In this document: piece after piece, positions 41,634 through 51,143 of the stretch
Layout of the letters: every line of letters begins with the position of its first letter
Position numbering within the stretch: position 1 is the first letter of the stretch
Source: Aquipuribacter nitratireducens
GTDB lineage: Bacteria > Actinomycetota > Actinomycetes > Actinomycetales > JBBAYJ01
DNA: 64,000 bases
Assembly: GCF_037860835.1 (NCBI RefSeq)
Contig: NZ_JBBEOG010000001.1
Span: 372,001 to 436,000, forward strand
Reading direction: 5' to 3'
The notes under the pieces: generated by a model
The model's database searches: none
What the model was told of the DNA's origin: nothing
What the model saw: the letters and a program-made list of their open reading frames with translations, nothing else
Program-made: the position numbers and the translations under genes

Positions 41634-44600
41634 ATGGCCGCAGCCCCGCACGCCGCCCCCGCACCGCGACGCGACACGGCCCCCGTCGCGGCCGCCGTCG
41701 TCCTGCTCGCAGCGGCAGGGGCCGCCCTGTCGCTGCTCGTCGGGACCGCGCTCCCGCCGGTGGCCGCGCTGCTCGTGGCCACGGCTGCCGCGCTGGGAGC
41801 GGTGGCGGCGGCACGGACGGCGAGCGGGCGCGTGCCGGGCGCCACGGGGTCGTGGGTGGCGGGACTCGCCGGTGCGATCGGCGCAGGGGCCGCCGGTGCC
41901 TGGGCGGCCGTGAGCGCCGCCTGGAGCACGGGCGTCCCGGTCACGGCCGCGGTCCTCGTCGTCCCCGTGCACGCCGCGCTCGCGCTGCTCGTCCTCGCCT
42001 GGGTGGTCGGACGGGGCTGGCGCGTGCCGCTCGACCCGGCCGCCGCCGGGCGCGCCGTCGTGGCGGCCAGGCGGCCGCTCGTCGCCGGGGTGACGTCGCT
42101 CCCGCTCGTCCTCACCCTGCTCGCAGGTCCCGCCGTCGCGCCGGCGACCGCCGCAGCGGTCGAGGACCCGGCGGTGGCGCCGTGCGTCGCGGGGGAGCAG
42201 GTCCGCAACTACGCCGTCTCGGCGATCACCGTCGACGTGCCGTTCAACCGCTGGGGGAAGACGCTGCGGAGCGCCCGCATCTTCGCGATGGACCAGGACC
42301 TCGCGGCGGTCCGAAACTGGCACCGGCCCCTGGCCGCGAGCGCCGCGGACGACCCCGCGGCGAACCGGCGGCTGCGCCCGCGTCCGCTCGTCCTCCGCGC
42401 CAACGAGGGCGAGTGCATCCGCGTCACCCTCACCAACCGGCTGTCGTCGGAGGCCGCGCACGGGCTGCCCGGGGACCCCCGGGTCGGCATCCAGGCCGCC
42501 GGCGTCGTGATGAACGTCCGCCGCTCCGGCGGCGCCCGCGTCGGCTACAACGCCGACCCGACCGTCGGCATCGGCGAGTCGATCTCGTACTTCTGGCGGG
42601 TGCCCGACCAGGAGGGCCTCTACATGTTCGAGGACCTCGCGACGCCGGCGGGTGGCGAGCACGACGCGGGCTCCCGCGGCGTCGGTCTCTACGGCGGCCT
42701 CGCGGTGCAGCCGGCGGGGTCCACGTGGACCGACCCGCGCAGCGGCAAGGTGCTGTCCGGCACGCCCGGGGCCCTCAACAGCACGTACGCGGCCGTCCGG
42801 AACCAGTCGGGCGAGCTCTACATCGAGGCCGACATCCACCCGCCGGGCGGCGACTCCTTCCGCGAGAGCATCCAGCTCGCCCAGGACGAGATCCCCGACA
42901 TCGGGATGGGGTTCAACTACGGCTCGGAGCCCCTGGAGGACCGCGAGACCGCACTCTGCCCCGACTGCGTGGGGGAGGAGACGTGGCTGTCGTCGTGGCC
43001 GTACGGGGACCCCGCGCTCGTCAAGCTCGCGAGCGGCAGGGGACCGTGGCTGCCGAACGGCGAGGGCGACCGGAAGGACAAGGAGGACTGCGGCCTGCCC
43101 GAGTCGTGCTACGTCTCCAACGTCTTCCACACGTACACCGGTGACGCGACGAAGATCCGCTTCGGTCTGGCAGGGGTGAAGGAGACCCACGTCTTCCACC
43201 TGCACGCCCACCAGTGGCTCGCCGACGCACGCGAGGACGTCGCGCAGGGCGACGGCCCGGGATACAAGCCCGGCTCGTCGACGATCGACTCGCAGAGCTA
43301 CGGGCCGGGCGAGGCGTACTCCGCCGAGCTCCTCTACGGCGCCGGCTCCCAGAACGGCACCTTCGGCGACTCGATCTTCCACTGCCACCTGTACCCGCAC
43401 TTCGCCGAGGGCTTCTGGGCGATCATGCGCGTCCACGACGTCCGCCTCGACGGCCGTTCCGCCACCCCGGACGGGGTCAACGTGCGCCCGCTCCAGCCGC
43501 TGCCCGACGCCCCGGCGCCGCCGCAGCCCACCGCCGACAACCCCGGCTTCCCCGGCATGATCCCCGGGACCTACGGCTACCGGGCGCCCCAGCCGCCGGG
43601 CAGCGTCACCGTCGGCGGCGTCGACGGCACCCCCGAGCGGCCTGCGCCGCGCGTGGTCGGCGGCCGTCCCATCGCCGAGGGCAAGCTCGCGCTCGAGGAG
43701 GGCGTCGTCGCGCGGCACAACCCCGGCGGCGAGGCCCCGCGCGGTGCCCCGTTCGCCGACCCCTGCCCGAGCGGGTCCCGCGAGGTCGACTACGCCGTCA
43801 CGGTGCTCCAGCGCGACCTCGTGTACAACACCGCGGGGCACCACGACCCGCAGGCCCGCGTCATGGTGCTGACGAAGGACGTCGAGGCCGTGCTCGCCGG
43901 CACGAAGAAGGTCGAGCCGCTCTTCATCCGCGCGAACGCCGGCGACTGCATCAACTTCTCCCTCACGAACATGACGCACAACTGGGCCGGCAACGACGTG
44001 TTCCAGAAGCTCGTCCAGACCAACATGGCAGGCGGGCACGTCCACCTCACGAAGTTCGACGTCACCGCCTCCGACGGCGGCTCCAACGGGTGGAACTACC
44101 AGCAGGCCGCCTTCACGAAGGAGCAGGCCGACTTCGTCGAGAAGCAGGCCGCAGGCGAGGTCCGGTGCACCCCGAGCGACACGTTCTACGGCGGTGAGAG
44201 CACCGGCTGCCGCATCCCCTACGACTGGTCGTGGCAGCCCCCGGCGGACTCCTCCGGGCTGTGGGGCCAGACGATCCACGAGCGCTGGTACGCCGACTAC
44301 GAGCTGCGGACCGCGTTCACCCACGACCACCACTTCCCGGCGGTCACGCAGAACCACGGCCACTACGGCGCCCTCGTCGTCGAGCCTGCCGGTTTCGACG
44401 TCCGCGACCCCGAGACCGGGGAGTTCCGCCAGCCGGTCAACGACCCCGCCCACGGCACCGTCTGCGGCGCCCGCTGCGACGGCGACGCCGACGGCGAGGC
44501 CGCCGACCTCGTCGGCCCCGGAGCCAACGACGACTACCGCGAGTTCGGGCTCGCCGTCGCCGACTTCGTGTCGCTGGTGAAGAAGGGCGGGAACCCCCGC

Positions 44601-47600
44601 AACCCCGACGACGCGATCAACCCGCCGGGCGCCCCCGAGTCCTTCCCCAGCAACGACCCCGGCACCTTCAGCGTCAACTACCGCAACGAGCCGCTCCACG
44701 AGCGCCGCACCCGCAACGGCCAGCCCGTCGACCCCGCTCACCGGTTCTCCTCGTGGGTGTTCGGCGACCCCTACACGCCGCTGCTGCAGGCCTACTCGCG
44801 CGACAACGTGAAGTTCCGTCTCATCCAGGGCTCGCACGAGGAGCAGCACATGTTCCAGGTGCACCGCCTGCGCTGGCTCGAGGAGCCCGACGACCCTGAC
44901 TCCCCGCTCGTCAACGCCCAGACCATCGGCATCTCCGAGGCGTTCAACGTCGAGATGCCGGGCTACGACTGCCGCGCCACGGACACCCCGTGCCGCGGGG
45001 ACCACCTCTACGGCGCCACGACCCCCGAGGGGCTGTGGAACGGCATGTGGGGCGTCCTCCGCGTCCACGGCCAGAGGACCGCCGGCCTGCTCCCGCTGCC
45101 GGACAACACCCCCCGCGAGGCGACCGTGCCCGAACCCGTCCCCGCCTCGCGGCAGGCGCCGCCGCCGGCGCAGCAGACCGGGACGAGCTGCCCCGACGGT
45201 GCCCCCGTGAAGCGCTACGACGTCGTCGCCATGGCGAACGACCTCGTCTACAACGAGCACGGCGACCACGACCCCAAGGGCGCGCTCTTCGTCCTCGCCG
45301 AGGACGAGGCCGCCGTGCGGGCCGGGACGAAGGCGCCCGAGCCGCTCGTCCTGCGCGCCAACGAGGGCGACTGCGTCCGCGTGACCCTCCACAACGCCCT
45401 GCCCGCGAACTACGGGGACCTCGTCAACGGCACCGACGGCGACATCCGGTACACGCTCGAGCCGCCGACCGGCACGCGCATGGGTACCCGGGTCTCGCTG
45501 CACCCGCAGATGCTGCGGCACGACGTGCGCCTGTCCGACGGCTCGGCCGTCGGGTTCAACCCCGACTCGACGGTCGGCATCAACGGCACGATCTCGTACG
45601 AGTGGTACGCCGACCGCGAGGTCGGCGCCACCAACCTCGTCGACTACGGCGACGTCCGGGGGCACCGCCACCACGGCCTGTTCGCGGGTCTCGTGGTCGA
45701 GCCGCGGAACGCCACGTACCACGACCCCGTGACGGGCGCCGAGGTCCGCAGCGGCGTGAGCGCGGACGTCCGCGTCCCCGGCCTCCGCGACTTCCGCGAG
45801 AACGTCCTCTTCTACGAGGACGGGCTCGACCTGCGCGACGCCACGGGCGCCGCGGTCGTCGACACCGTCCACCCGGGCGCGGCCGACGAGGTGCCGACCG
45901 GGCGGGAGGACCACGGCGATAAGGGCGTGAACTACACCAACGCCCCGCTGCACCGCCGTCTCGGCGCCCCCGCCGGCGCGCAGGCGGACGTCACGAGCGC
46001 CGCGTGGTCGACCGTGTTCAGCTCGGCCGTCCACGGCGACCCCCGGACCCCCGTGCTGCGCGCGTACGCCGGCGACGACCAGCGGGTCCGCCTGCTCAAC
46101 GGCTCCGCCAAGGCGCCGCCCGCGTACTTCGGCAGCTTCCAGCTCGACGGCGCCTCCTGGCGGGCCGAGCCGTACGACCCGCAGAGCGAGCGCGTCGGCC
46201 TCTACGGCAACCTCGGCTCCGGCGGGGCGAAGAACGTCCACGTCGGGCTCGCGACGCCGGGTGACCACCTGTGGGCGAGCAAGACGTCGCTGCAGCTGCC
46301 GAGCGGCGTCTGGGGCATGGCCCGGGTCTACCCGCAGCCGACCGCGGGCGCGGGCTTCACCCCCACCCCGCTGCGGCGCGTCGACAACCCCTACGGGCTC
46401 GACAACGTCCCCATCCTGCCGCTGGAGCGGGCCTCCGTGACCGTCGCGGTGTTCGACGACGCGGACGCCGACGGCGCCCGCGACGAGGGTGAGGCGGTGC
46501 GCGTCGGTGTCCCCGTCGAGCTGCGCGCCACCGACGGCACGGTCGTCTCGACCGTCCCCACGACCGCCGCGGGGACCGCGACGTTCTCCCCGACGCCCGG
46601 CGTCTACGACGTCGCGGTGAGCGCCCCGCAGGGGACCAGCGTCGTCGGGGCCCCGACGCGTCGCGTGGACGTGCGCGGGGACGTGGCACCCGCACGCCTC
46701 GCCGTGGGGGTCACCTCGCGCGTCGTCCTCACCGCCCGCGTCTTCGACGACCGCGACGGCGACGGCGTGCGCGACGAGGGCGAGCCCGGTCTCGCCGGGC
46801 GGACCGTCCAGCTCGACGGCCCGGTCCCGGTGGCCGACGGCACGACCGGCGCGGACGGCACCGCCACGGCCGCCGTCGTCGCCGGCACGTGGAAGGCGTA
46901 CATCGCCCCCCGCACGGGATGGACCGCGACGACGCCGCTGCCCGCCGTCGTCACGGTCTCGGGGACGGCGCCGGTGTCGGTCGACCTCGGTGTCCGGCGC
47001 GACCCGGGCGTCGTCGTCCGCGTCGTCGACGACGTCGACGGCAGCGGGACCGCCGGCCCGGCGGAGGCCGGCGTGCCCGGTGTCCTCGTCGACGCCACGC
47101 TCGCCGACGGCAGCGCGCTGTCCCGGCGCACGGGGGTCGACGGCGCGGTCGTCGACACCCGCGCCCAGGCCGCCACGCTGCGGGTCCTCGGGCCCGACAT
47201 GCGGACGTGGCCGTGCGTGAGCGCGGTGGTCACGCTCGTCGAGGGCTCGACCACCGTCGTCACGTGCGACGCGGCCGGAGCGTTCGCCGTCCCGGCCGAC
47301 GCCGTCGAGGTCTCCGTGCTCGGCGCCTTCGACGACGGCGTCGTGTCGGTCCAGCTCTTCCAGGACGCCGACTCCGACGGTCGCCGCGGTCCCACCGAAC
47401 CCGCGCTCGCGGACTGGCCCGTGGTCCTGCAGGACCCGGTCACCCACACGGAGGTCGCGCGTGGCACCACGGGCGCCGACGGCCTCACGGGCTTCCTCGT
47501 GCCTCCGGGCGACTACGAGGTGGTCCCGCTGCCACCCGTCTCCGACGTCGCGTGGACCAACACCGTCGGCGACTACGCGATCACCGTGGAGCGCGCGCAG

Positions 47601-48665
47601 CGGGCCCAGGCCAGCGGCGGGTGGGTGCAGCGGGCGTCGGTGTCCGCGTCGGTCTTCCACGACCTCGACGGCAACGGCCGGCGCGACGACTACGACCCGC
47701 CGCTCGCCGAGCGCACCGTCCGGCTCCTCGACTCCGCCGGCCGGCTGCGGTCGACCGCGGTCACCGACAGCACCGGCAGCGCGGTCTTCCCCGTCACCGC
47801 GGGCGCCTCGTACTCGGTGGAGACGACGGTGCCGAGCGGGTGGCGCGCCACCGGGCCGCTGAGCGGCACGACGGTGCAGTCCCGCGTGCCGTTGACCGCC
47901 CCGGCGGACGGCTCGCAGGCGGTGGTGGCGTTCGGGCAGTACAACACCGTCGACCGGACGCCGCCGGCGCGCCCGGTCCTCACCCCGGCGGGCGGGGTCC
48001 TCGACCGCCCGACCCTCGTCGGCTTCTCCGCCGAGACCGGGGCGACGATCCGGTACACGCTCGACGGTTCGACGCCGACCGCGACCCGCGGCATGGTCGT
48101 GAGCGGCGACGTCCGCATCGCCACCGACCGGGTGGTCCAGGCCGTCGCGGTCGACGCCGCGGGCAACGTGTCGGCCGTGGCATCGGCGACGTTCGACCTG
48201 CCGTGGACCGGTGCCGTGACCAGGGTGGGCGCCGGGGCGTGGCAGGCGACGACGGGCACGGTGCGCGGGACCGTCGCCGACGCCGCGGTCGACGACAACC
48301 GGTACCTGTCGGTGTCCGCCGGCCTCGTCGCGTCGCGGCGAACCGCCGACGTGACCGCTCGCGTCGTGCTGCCGGAGGCGGCCCGCACCCCTGCGGCCCT
48401 CGACGTGTCGATGTCGGCGCGGACGACCCTGCGCAACGTGCGGGTGCGGCTGCAGTACTGGGACAACGAGGGCGGCCTGTGGCGGAACCTGCTGACGCCC
48501 TACACCTCGGGACTCGACGAGCAGCGTGTCGACCTCGACCTGCCCGGCGCGGGTCGCGCGGTCGCCGCCGACGGCACGGTCCTCGTCCGCGTCGTCGCCG
48601 ACACCGCGCAGCCGTTCGACCTGCAGGTCGACCAGCTGACCGTCACCGCGGTGAACCGGCGGTGA
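41634..48665 (+). CDS. Giant membrane-anchored multicopper oxidase (six cupredoxin domains, SdrD-B-like repeats, chitobiase-C-like domain)
   Basis: A 2343-residue protein. Residues 14-175 hold four or five hydrophobic segments, so the rest is probably extracytoplasmic. Three related units follow (about 185-650, 700-1180, 1185-1590), each opening with a repeated strand pair (VLRANEGECIRVTLTN, FIRANAGDCINFSLTN, VLRANEGDCVRVTLHN), giving six cupredoxin-like domains. Copper motifs: HVFHLHAHQW (His519, 522, 524, 526) and HCHLYPHFAEGF (His583, Cys584, His585, His589; Phe at the axial position). Further His sites are FTHDHHFP (897, 899, 900), NHGHYG (908, 910), HMFQVH (1072, 1077) and HRHHG (1344-1347). 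From ~1600 come five SdrD-B/Cna-B-like domains (FDDADADGARDEGE type), a CHB_HEX_C domain (~2110-2180) and a final beta domain. AGGAG precedes the ATG. MnxG/MopA-like manganese oxidation is a hypothesis; other oxidations are possible. Confidence 0.88.
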   Translation: MAAAPHAAPAPRRDTAPVAAAVVLLAAAGAALSLLVGTALPPVAALLVATAAALGAVAAARTASGRVPGATGSWVAGLAGAIGAGAAGAWAAVSAAWSTGVPVTAAVLVVPVHAALALLVLAWVVGRGWRVPLDPAAAGRAVVAARRPLVAGVTSLPLVLTLLAGPAVAPATAAAVEDPAVAPCVAGEQVRNYAVSAITVDVPFNRWGKTLRSARIFAMDQDLAAVRNWHRPLAASAADDPAANRRLRPRPLVLRANEGECIRVTLTNRLSSEAAHGLPGDPRVGIQAAGVVMNVRRSGGARVGYNADPTVGIGESISYFWRVPDQEGLYMFEDLATPAGGEHDAGSRGVGLYGGLAVQPAGSTWTDPRSGKVLSGTPGALNSTYAAVRNQSGELYIEADIHPPGGDSFRESIQLAQDEIPDIGMGFNYGSEPLEDRETALCPDCVGEETWLSSWPYGDPALVKLASGRGPWLPNGEGDRKDKEDCGLPESCYVSNVFHTYTGDATKIRFGLAGVKETHVFHLHAHQWLADAREDVAQGDGPGYKPGSSTIDSQSYGPGEAYSAELLYGAGSQNGTFGDSIFHCHLYPHFAEGFWAIMRVHDVRLDGRSATPDGVNVRPLQPLPDAPAPPQPTADNPGFPGMIPGTYGYRAPQPPGSVTVGGVDGTPERPAPRVVGGRPIAEGKLALEEGVVARHNPGGEAPRGAPFADPCPSGSREVDYAVTVLQRDLVYNTAGHHDPQARVMVLTKDVEAVLAGTKKVEPLFIRANAGDCINFSLTNMTHNWAGNDVFQKLVQTNMAGGHVHLTKFDVTASDGGSNGWNYQQAAFTKEQADFVEKQAAGEVRCTPSDTFYGGESTGCRIPYDWSWQPPADSSGLWGQTIHERWYADYELRTAFTHDHHFPAVTQNHGHYGALVVEPAGFDVRDPETGEFRQPVNDPAHGTVCGARCDGDADGEAADLVGPGANDDYREFGLAVADFVSLVKKGGNPRNPDDAINPPGAPESFPSNDPGTFSVNYRNEPLHERRTRNGQPVDPAHRFSSWVFGDPYTPLLQAYSRDNVKFRLIQGSHEEQHMFQVHRLRWLEEPDDPDSPLVNAQTIGISEAFNVEMPGYDCRATDTPCRGDHLYGATTPEGLWNGMWGVLRVHGQRTAGLLPLPDNTPREATVPEPVPASRQAPPPAQQTGTSCPDGAPVKRYDVVAMANDLVYNEHGDHDPKGALFVLAEDEAAVRAGTKAPEPLVLRANEGDCVRVTLHNALPANYGDLVNGTDGDIRYTLEPPTGTRMGTRVSLHPQMLRHDVRLSDGSAVGFNPDSTVGINGTISYEWYADREVGATNLVDYGDVRGHRHHGLFAGLVVEPRNATYHDPVTGAEVRSGVSADVRVPGLRDFRENVLFYEDGLDLRDATGAAVVDTVHPGAADEVPTGREDHGDKGVNYTNAPLHRRLGAPAGAQADVTSAAWSTVFSSAVHGDPRTPVLRAYAGDDQRVRLLNGSAKAPPAYFGSFQLDGASWRAEPYDPQSERVGLYGNLGSGGAKNVHVGLATPGDHLWASKTSLQLPSGVWGMARVYPQPTAGAGFTPTPLRRVDNPYGLDNVPILPLERASVTVAVFDDADADGARDEGEAVRVGVPVELRATDGTVVSTVPTTAAGTATFSPTPGVYDVAVSAPQGTSVVGAPTRRVDVRGDVAPARLAVGVTSRVVLTARVFDDRDGDGVRDEGEPGLAGRTVQLDGPVPVADGTTGADGTATAAVVAGTWKAYIAPRTGWTATTPLPAVVTVSGTAPVSVDLGVRRDPGVVVRVVDDVDGSGTAGPAEAGVPGVLVDATLADGSALSRRTGVDGAVVDTRAQAATLRVLGPDMRTWPCVSAVVTLVEGSTTVVTCDAAGAFAVPADAVEVSVLGAFDDGVVSVQLFQDADSDGRRGPTEPALADWPVVLQDPVTHTEVARGTTGADGLTGFLVPPGDYEVVPLPPVSDVAWTNTVGDYAITVERAQRAQASGGWVQRASVSASVFHDLDGNGRRDDYDPPLAERTVRLLDSAGRLRSTAVTDSTGSAVFPVTAGASYSVETTVPSGWRATGPLSGTTVQSRVPLTAPADGSQAVVAFGQYNTVDRTPPARPVLTPAGGVLDRPTLVGFSAETGATIRYTLDGSTPTATRGMVVSGDVRIATDRVVQAVAVDAAGNVSAVASATFDLPWTGAVTRVGAGAWQATTGTVRGTVADAAVDDNRYLSVSAGLVASRRTADVTARVVLPEAARTPAALDVSMSARTTLRNVRVRLQYWDNEGGLWRNLLTPYTSGLDEQRVDLDLPGAGRAVAADGTVLVRVVADTAQPFDLQVDQLTVTAVNRR

Positions 48666-49246
48666 GCCGGGCCCCCAGCGGGCCCGCGGGTCCGCCGTGG
48701 CGCCGGGTCGGGCTCGTCCTGGTCGTCGCCGCTGCGGTCCTCGTCGTCGTCGGCGGGGCGGTGTGGAGCCTCGCCCGCACGGCGGCCACGGTTCCCGTCG
48801 GGGCGGACGAGCTCGCCGTTCCCGGGGGGCTCGTCCGCGTCGACCGGGTCCTCACCGCCGAGCAGGCGATGGCCGGCATGGCGATGCCGGGCATGGGCAC
48901 GGACGCCGACCCGGTTCCCGAGGGCGAGAAGCGGGTGTCGGTCGACGTCACCGTCCTCGGTGCCCGTGGCGACGGGGTGGCGGTCGACCCGGACGCCTTC
49001 ACGCTCGAGGCGCCGGGCGCGGGCGCCCGTCCGCCGCACCGCTCGGTGCTGCCCACCACGACCGTGCCGGCGGGGAGCAGGCTGTCGGGGACCCTCGTGT
49101 TCGACGTGCCCGCGGACGCCACGACCGGCGTGCTCGGCGTGGCGGGGGGCGGCGCGCTCGACGTGCCCCTCCCGGCGGAGGACGCGCACGACCCCTCGCA
49201 CGACCCGTCGCACGGACCGTCGCACGCGCCGGCGCCCTCGCCGTGA
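48662..49246 (+). CDS. Met- and His-rich membrane-anchored protein, putative copper-binding partner of the oxidase
   Basis: A 194-residue protein with one N-terminal transmembrane helix (VGLVLVVAAAVLVVVGGAVW). Just after it is the Met cluster MAGMAMPGMGTD (about residues 75-86), a Cu(I)-binding type of motif. A beta-rich DUF4352-like domain follows (KRVSVDVTVLG ... VDPDAFTLEAPG ... LSGTLVFDVP). The end is a His repeat, HDPSHDPSHGPSHAP, from 12-base tandem units. The GTG start overlaps the oxidase stop codon as GTGA, so the two are translated together. It probably supplies or stores copper for the oxidase at the outer membrane face. It has the role expected of small companions such as MnxE/MnxF, without obvious sequence identity that I can test. 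Confidence 0.8.
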   Translation: MSRAPSGPAGPPWRRVGLVLVVAAAVLVVVGGAVWSLARTAATVPVGADELAVPGGLVRVDRVLTAEQAMAGMAMPGMGTDADPVPEGEKRVSVDVTVLGARGDGVAVDPDAFTLEAPGAGARPPHRSVLPTTTVPAGSRLSGTLVFDVPADATTGVLGVAGGGALDVPLPAEDAHDPSHDPSHGPSHAPAPSP

Positions 49247-49261
49247 CGGGCGGCCGGTGCC

Positions 49262-49822
49262 TCAGCGAGCCTCCTCGCCCGCGACGGCGTCGGCCGCCCG
49301 CTCGACGTCCTCGGTGCGGCGCCGCTCGTCGGGGTAGACCTGCGAGCGCCGCAGGAGGAGCACGGCCAGCGCGAGCAGGAAGGTCACACCGCCGAGCACG
49401 GCGATGAGCGCGAGCCGGTCGTCGAACAGCGACAGGTCGCCGACCGCGCCGGCCGCCTCGACCGACAGCACGACGATCTCCTTGATCGAGGCGATGATCC
49501 CGATGAGGAGGAACGGCTCCGCGGCGATCTCGTGGCGGGTGATCGTCACGCGCACCGCGTACAGCAGCTCGACGAAGATGAACACGAGCAGGAGCGCGTC
49601 GAGGACCTCGAGCATCGCGGTCTCGGTCTCGTCGGCGACGCGGACGAAGCTCTCGAGCGCGAAGAACAGGACGACGGCCGAGGCGGCGAGCAGGACGAGC
49701 GCCATCGCGTAGTAGACGCCGTCCTCCGCCCACCGCAGCGCGCGCATCGCCCGGCCCGCGCCGGGCTCGGGGGGAGCGGTGCCTTCCGCGACCGGCGTCC
49801 GGTCGGCCTCCCGTCGGCTCAT
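49262..49822 (-). CDS. PsiE-family (phosphate-starvation-inducible-like) membrane protein
   Basis: A 186-residue protein with four hydrophobic helices: VYYAMALVLLAASAVVLFFAL, MLEVLDALLLVFIFVELLYAV, PFLLIGIIASIKEIVVLSVE and LALIAVLGGVTFLLALAVLLL. The LLLVFIFVELLYAVRVTITRHEIAAEPFLLIGIIASIKEIVVL block is the hallmark of the PsiE family, whose function is unknown. The C-terminus is charged. ATG 49822 begins the coding region. It lies 47 bases from the LigA-like gene on the same strand and converges on the copper-protein gene; whether it belongs to the aromatic cluster is unclear. Confidence 0.85.
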   Translation of the reverse strand: MSRREADRTPVAEGTAPPEPGAGRAMRALRWAEDGVYYAMALVLLAASAVVLFFALESFVRVADETETAMLEVLDALLLVFIFVELLYAVRVTITRHEIAAEPFLLIGIIASIKEIVVLSVEAAGAVGDLSLFDDRLALIAVLGGVTFLLALAVLLLRRSQVYPDERRRTEDVERAADAVAGEEAR

Positions 49823-49869
49823 GGCGGGATCATGGGGCCGTGCCCGGCGCCGCGCGAGCCGGCCGGGCC

Positions 49870-50232
49870 CTACGTCGCGATGTCGGGGTACGGCATCGAG
49901 TAGTGCGCGAGCCGTCGCGCGTACTCCAGCTGGAACCCGAGCGGCTCGGCGTGGTCCCGCTCGAACATCGCGATGAAGAGCGTGAGCGTGAGGAACGGGT
50001 GCGCGCCCAGGCCGAAGAGGGCGGGGTAGTCGTGCGTGCGCAGCGCCTCCCGCTCGGCGTCGGTGAACGCGAGCCACGTCGACCGCTCGTCGCCGTGGCA
50101 GGCGAGGATGCGGTTGGCCTCCTCCTGCTCCCACCACCCGACGGTCCCGACCGGGTCCTCGCGGTACCGCTCGACGAGCTCCGGGTCCCGGTCGACGCAG
50201 AACAGGAACTTGTTCACCAGGTACTTGCTCAC
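49870..50232 (-). CDS. LigA-like alpha subunit of an extradiol dioxygenase
   Basis: A 120-residue protein with the LigA fold: VSKYLVNKFLFCVDRDPELVERYREDP, then EEANRILACHGDERSTWLAFTDAEREALRTHDYPALFGLGAHPFLTLTLFIAMF. In protocatechuate 4,5-dioxygenase the alpha subunit covers the active site of the iron-bearing beta subunit. The GTG start at 50232 overlaps the LigB-like gene's stop as GTGA, so the subunits are coupled and probably form a heterodimer. It carries no metal ligands itself. Confidence 0.9.
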   Translation of the reverse strand: MSKYLVNKFLFCVDRDPELVERYREDPVGTVGWWEQEEANRILACHGDERSTWLAFTDAEREALRTHDYPALFGLGAHPFLTLTLFIAMFERDHAEPLGFQLEYARRLAHYSMPYPDIAT

Positions 50233-51110
50233 GCCGCACCTCCGGCCGGCTGCGGGACCCCGTTCGGGTACCACGTGAAGTACGCCTCCATCGTGTGGAA
50301 GAGGTCGAGGGAGTCGACGTGGTCGGCCTTCTGCCCCTCTCCCGCCACGCCCATCATGAGCATGAAGTCCATGAACCCGTGGGTGGCGTTGCCCGGGGCG
50401 TGGAGGGACTCCAGCGTCACCTCGGCGAGCGTCTTCTCGATGTCGCCGGTGGCGATCCACTCGACCGCCTTCCGGTCGAACTCCGGGTCCGGGCCGTGGG
50501 GGCCGAACTGGCGCGGACCGCCGAGCTCGAGGCTGAGGTGGCCGGTACCGATGATCGCGACGCGCTTGTCGCTCGGCCACGACTCGACCATCTCCCGGAT
50601 GGCCTGCCCGAGCTGGACGAACCGCTTCGGCTGCGGCAGAGGAGGGGCGAAGATGTTCGTGTACACCGGCACGATCGGCAGGTCGTTCTGCGGGCGCAGC
50701 GTGATGATCGGGCACGTCACCGAGTGGTCGATGCGCAGCTCGTTGCTGAACGCGAGGTCGAAGCCCATGTCGAGGCCGTTGCGCAGCAGGTGCCCGGACA
50801 GGTCCCGGTCCCCGAGCATGTGCATCCGCGGCAGGCCGAACTCCCGCTCCTCGTTGTACCAGTTGGCGTCGTACTGCTCCGCGTGGCCGACGAGGAACTG
50901 CGGCATGTTGTCGAGCCACAGCTGGTGGAAGTGGTCGCTGCCGACCATGAGGAGCACGTCGGGGCGCGCGGCGGTGAGGGTGGCGCGGAACGCCTCGATC
51001 TTGCGGACCCACTCGTCGGCGAACGGCGGGCGGTCCTCACCGGTCGCGGTGCTCGCGCGGTAGTAGAACGGGTGGTGGGTCGAGGCGACGACGGCGACGA
51101 TCTCTGCCAA
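50229..51110 (-). CDS. LigB-like catalytic subunit of a class III extradiol ring-cleavage dioxygenase
   Basis: A 293-residue protocatechuate-4,5-dioxygenase-like iron enzyme. Its ligand region begins VVASTHHPF (His12, His13) and continues with VLLMVGSDHFHQLW (His60). A further conserved HLSLELGG and an E-rich C-terminal segment (EVTLESLHAPGNATHGFMDF) complete the expected active-site set. Relatives cleave protocatechuate, gallate, 3-O-methylgallate or 2,3-dihydroxyphenylpropionate beside their hydroxyls. The start is a TTG at 51110, unusual here but fixed by AAGGAG 8 bases upstream and the conserved N-terminus. It lies 33 bases downstream of the citryl-CoA-lyase-like gene. The substrate is not known. 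Confidence 0.9.
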   Translation of the reverse strand: MAEIVAVVASTHHPFYYRASTATGEDRPPFADEWVRKIEAFRATLTAARPDVLLMVGSDHFHQLWLDNMPQFLVGHAEQYDANWYNEEREFGLPRMHMLGDRDLSGHLLRNGLDMGFDLAFSNELRIDHSVTCPIITLRPQNDLPIVPVYTNIFAPPLPQPKRFVQLGQAIREMVESWPSDKRVAIIGTGHLSLELGGPRQFGPHGPDPEFDRKAVEWIATGDIEKTLAEVTLESLHAPGNATHGFMDFMLMMGVAGEGQKADHVDSLDLFHTMEAYFTWYPNGVPQPAGGAA

Positions 51111-51143
51111 CTCGGGACTCCTTCGTCCGGTCCGGTGGGGCGG

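Noticed and set aside
40791-47660. A 2289-codon open frame on the minus strand antisense to the multicopper oxidase
   Set aside because: Its translation is composed of Arg/Gly/Val/Asp-rich low-complexity repeats without recognisable domains. The plus strand has a good ribosome binding site, copper motifs and repeat domains. In DNA this rich in G+C, antisense frames are commonly open.
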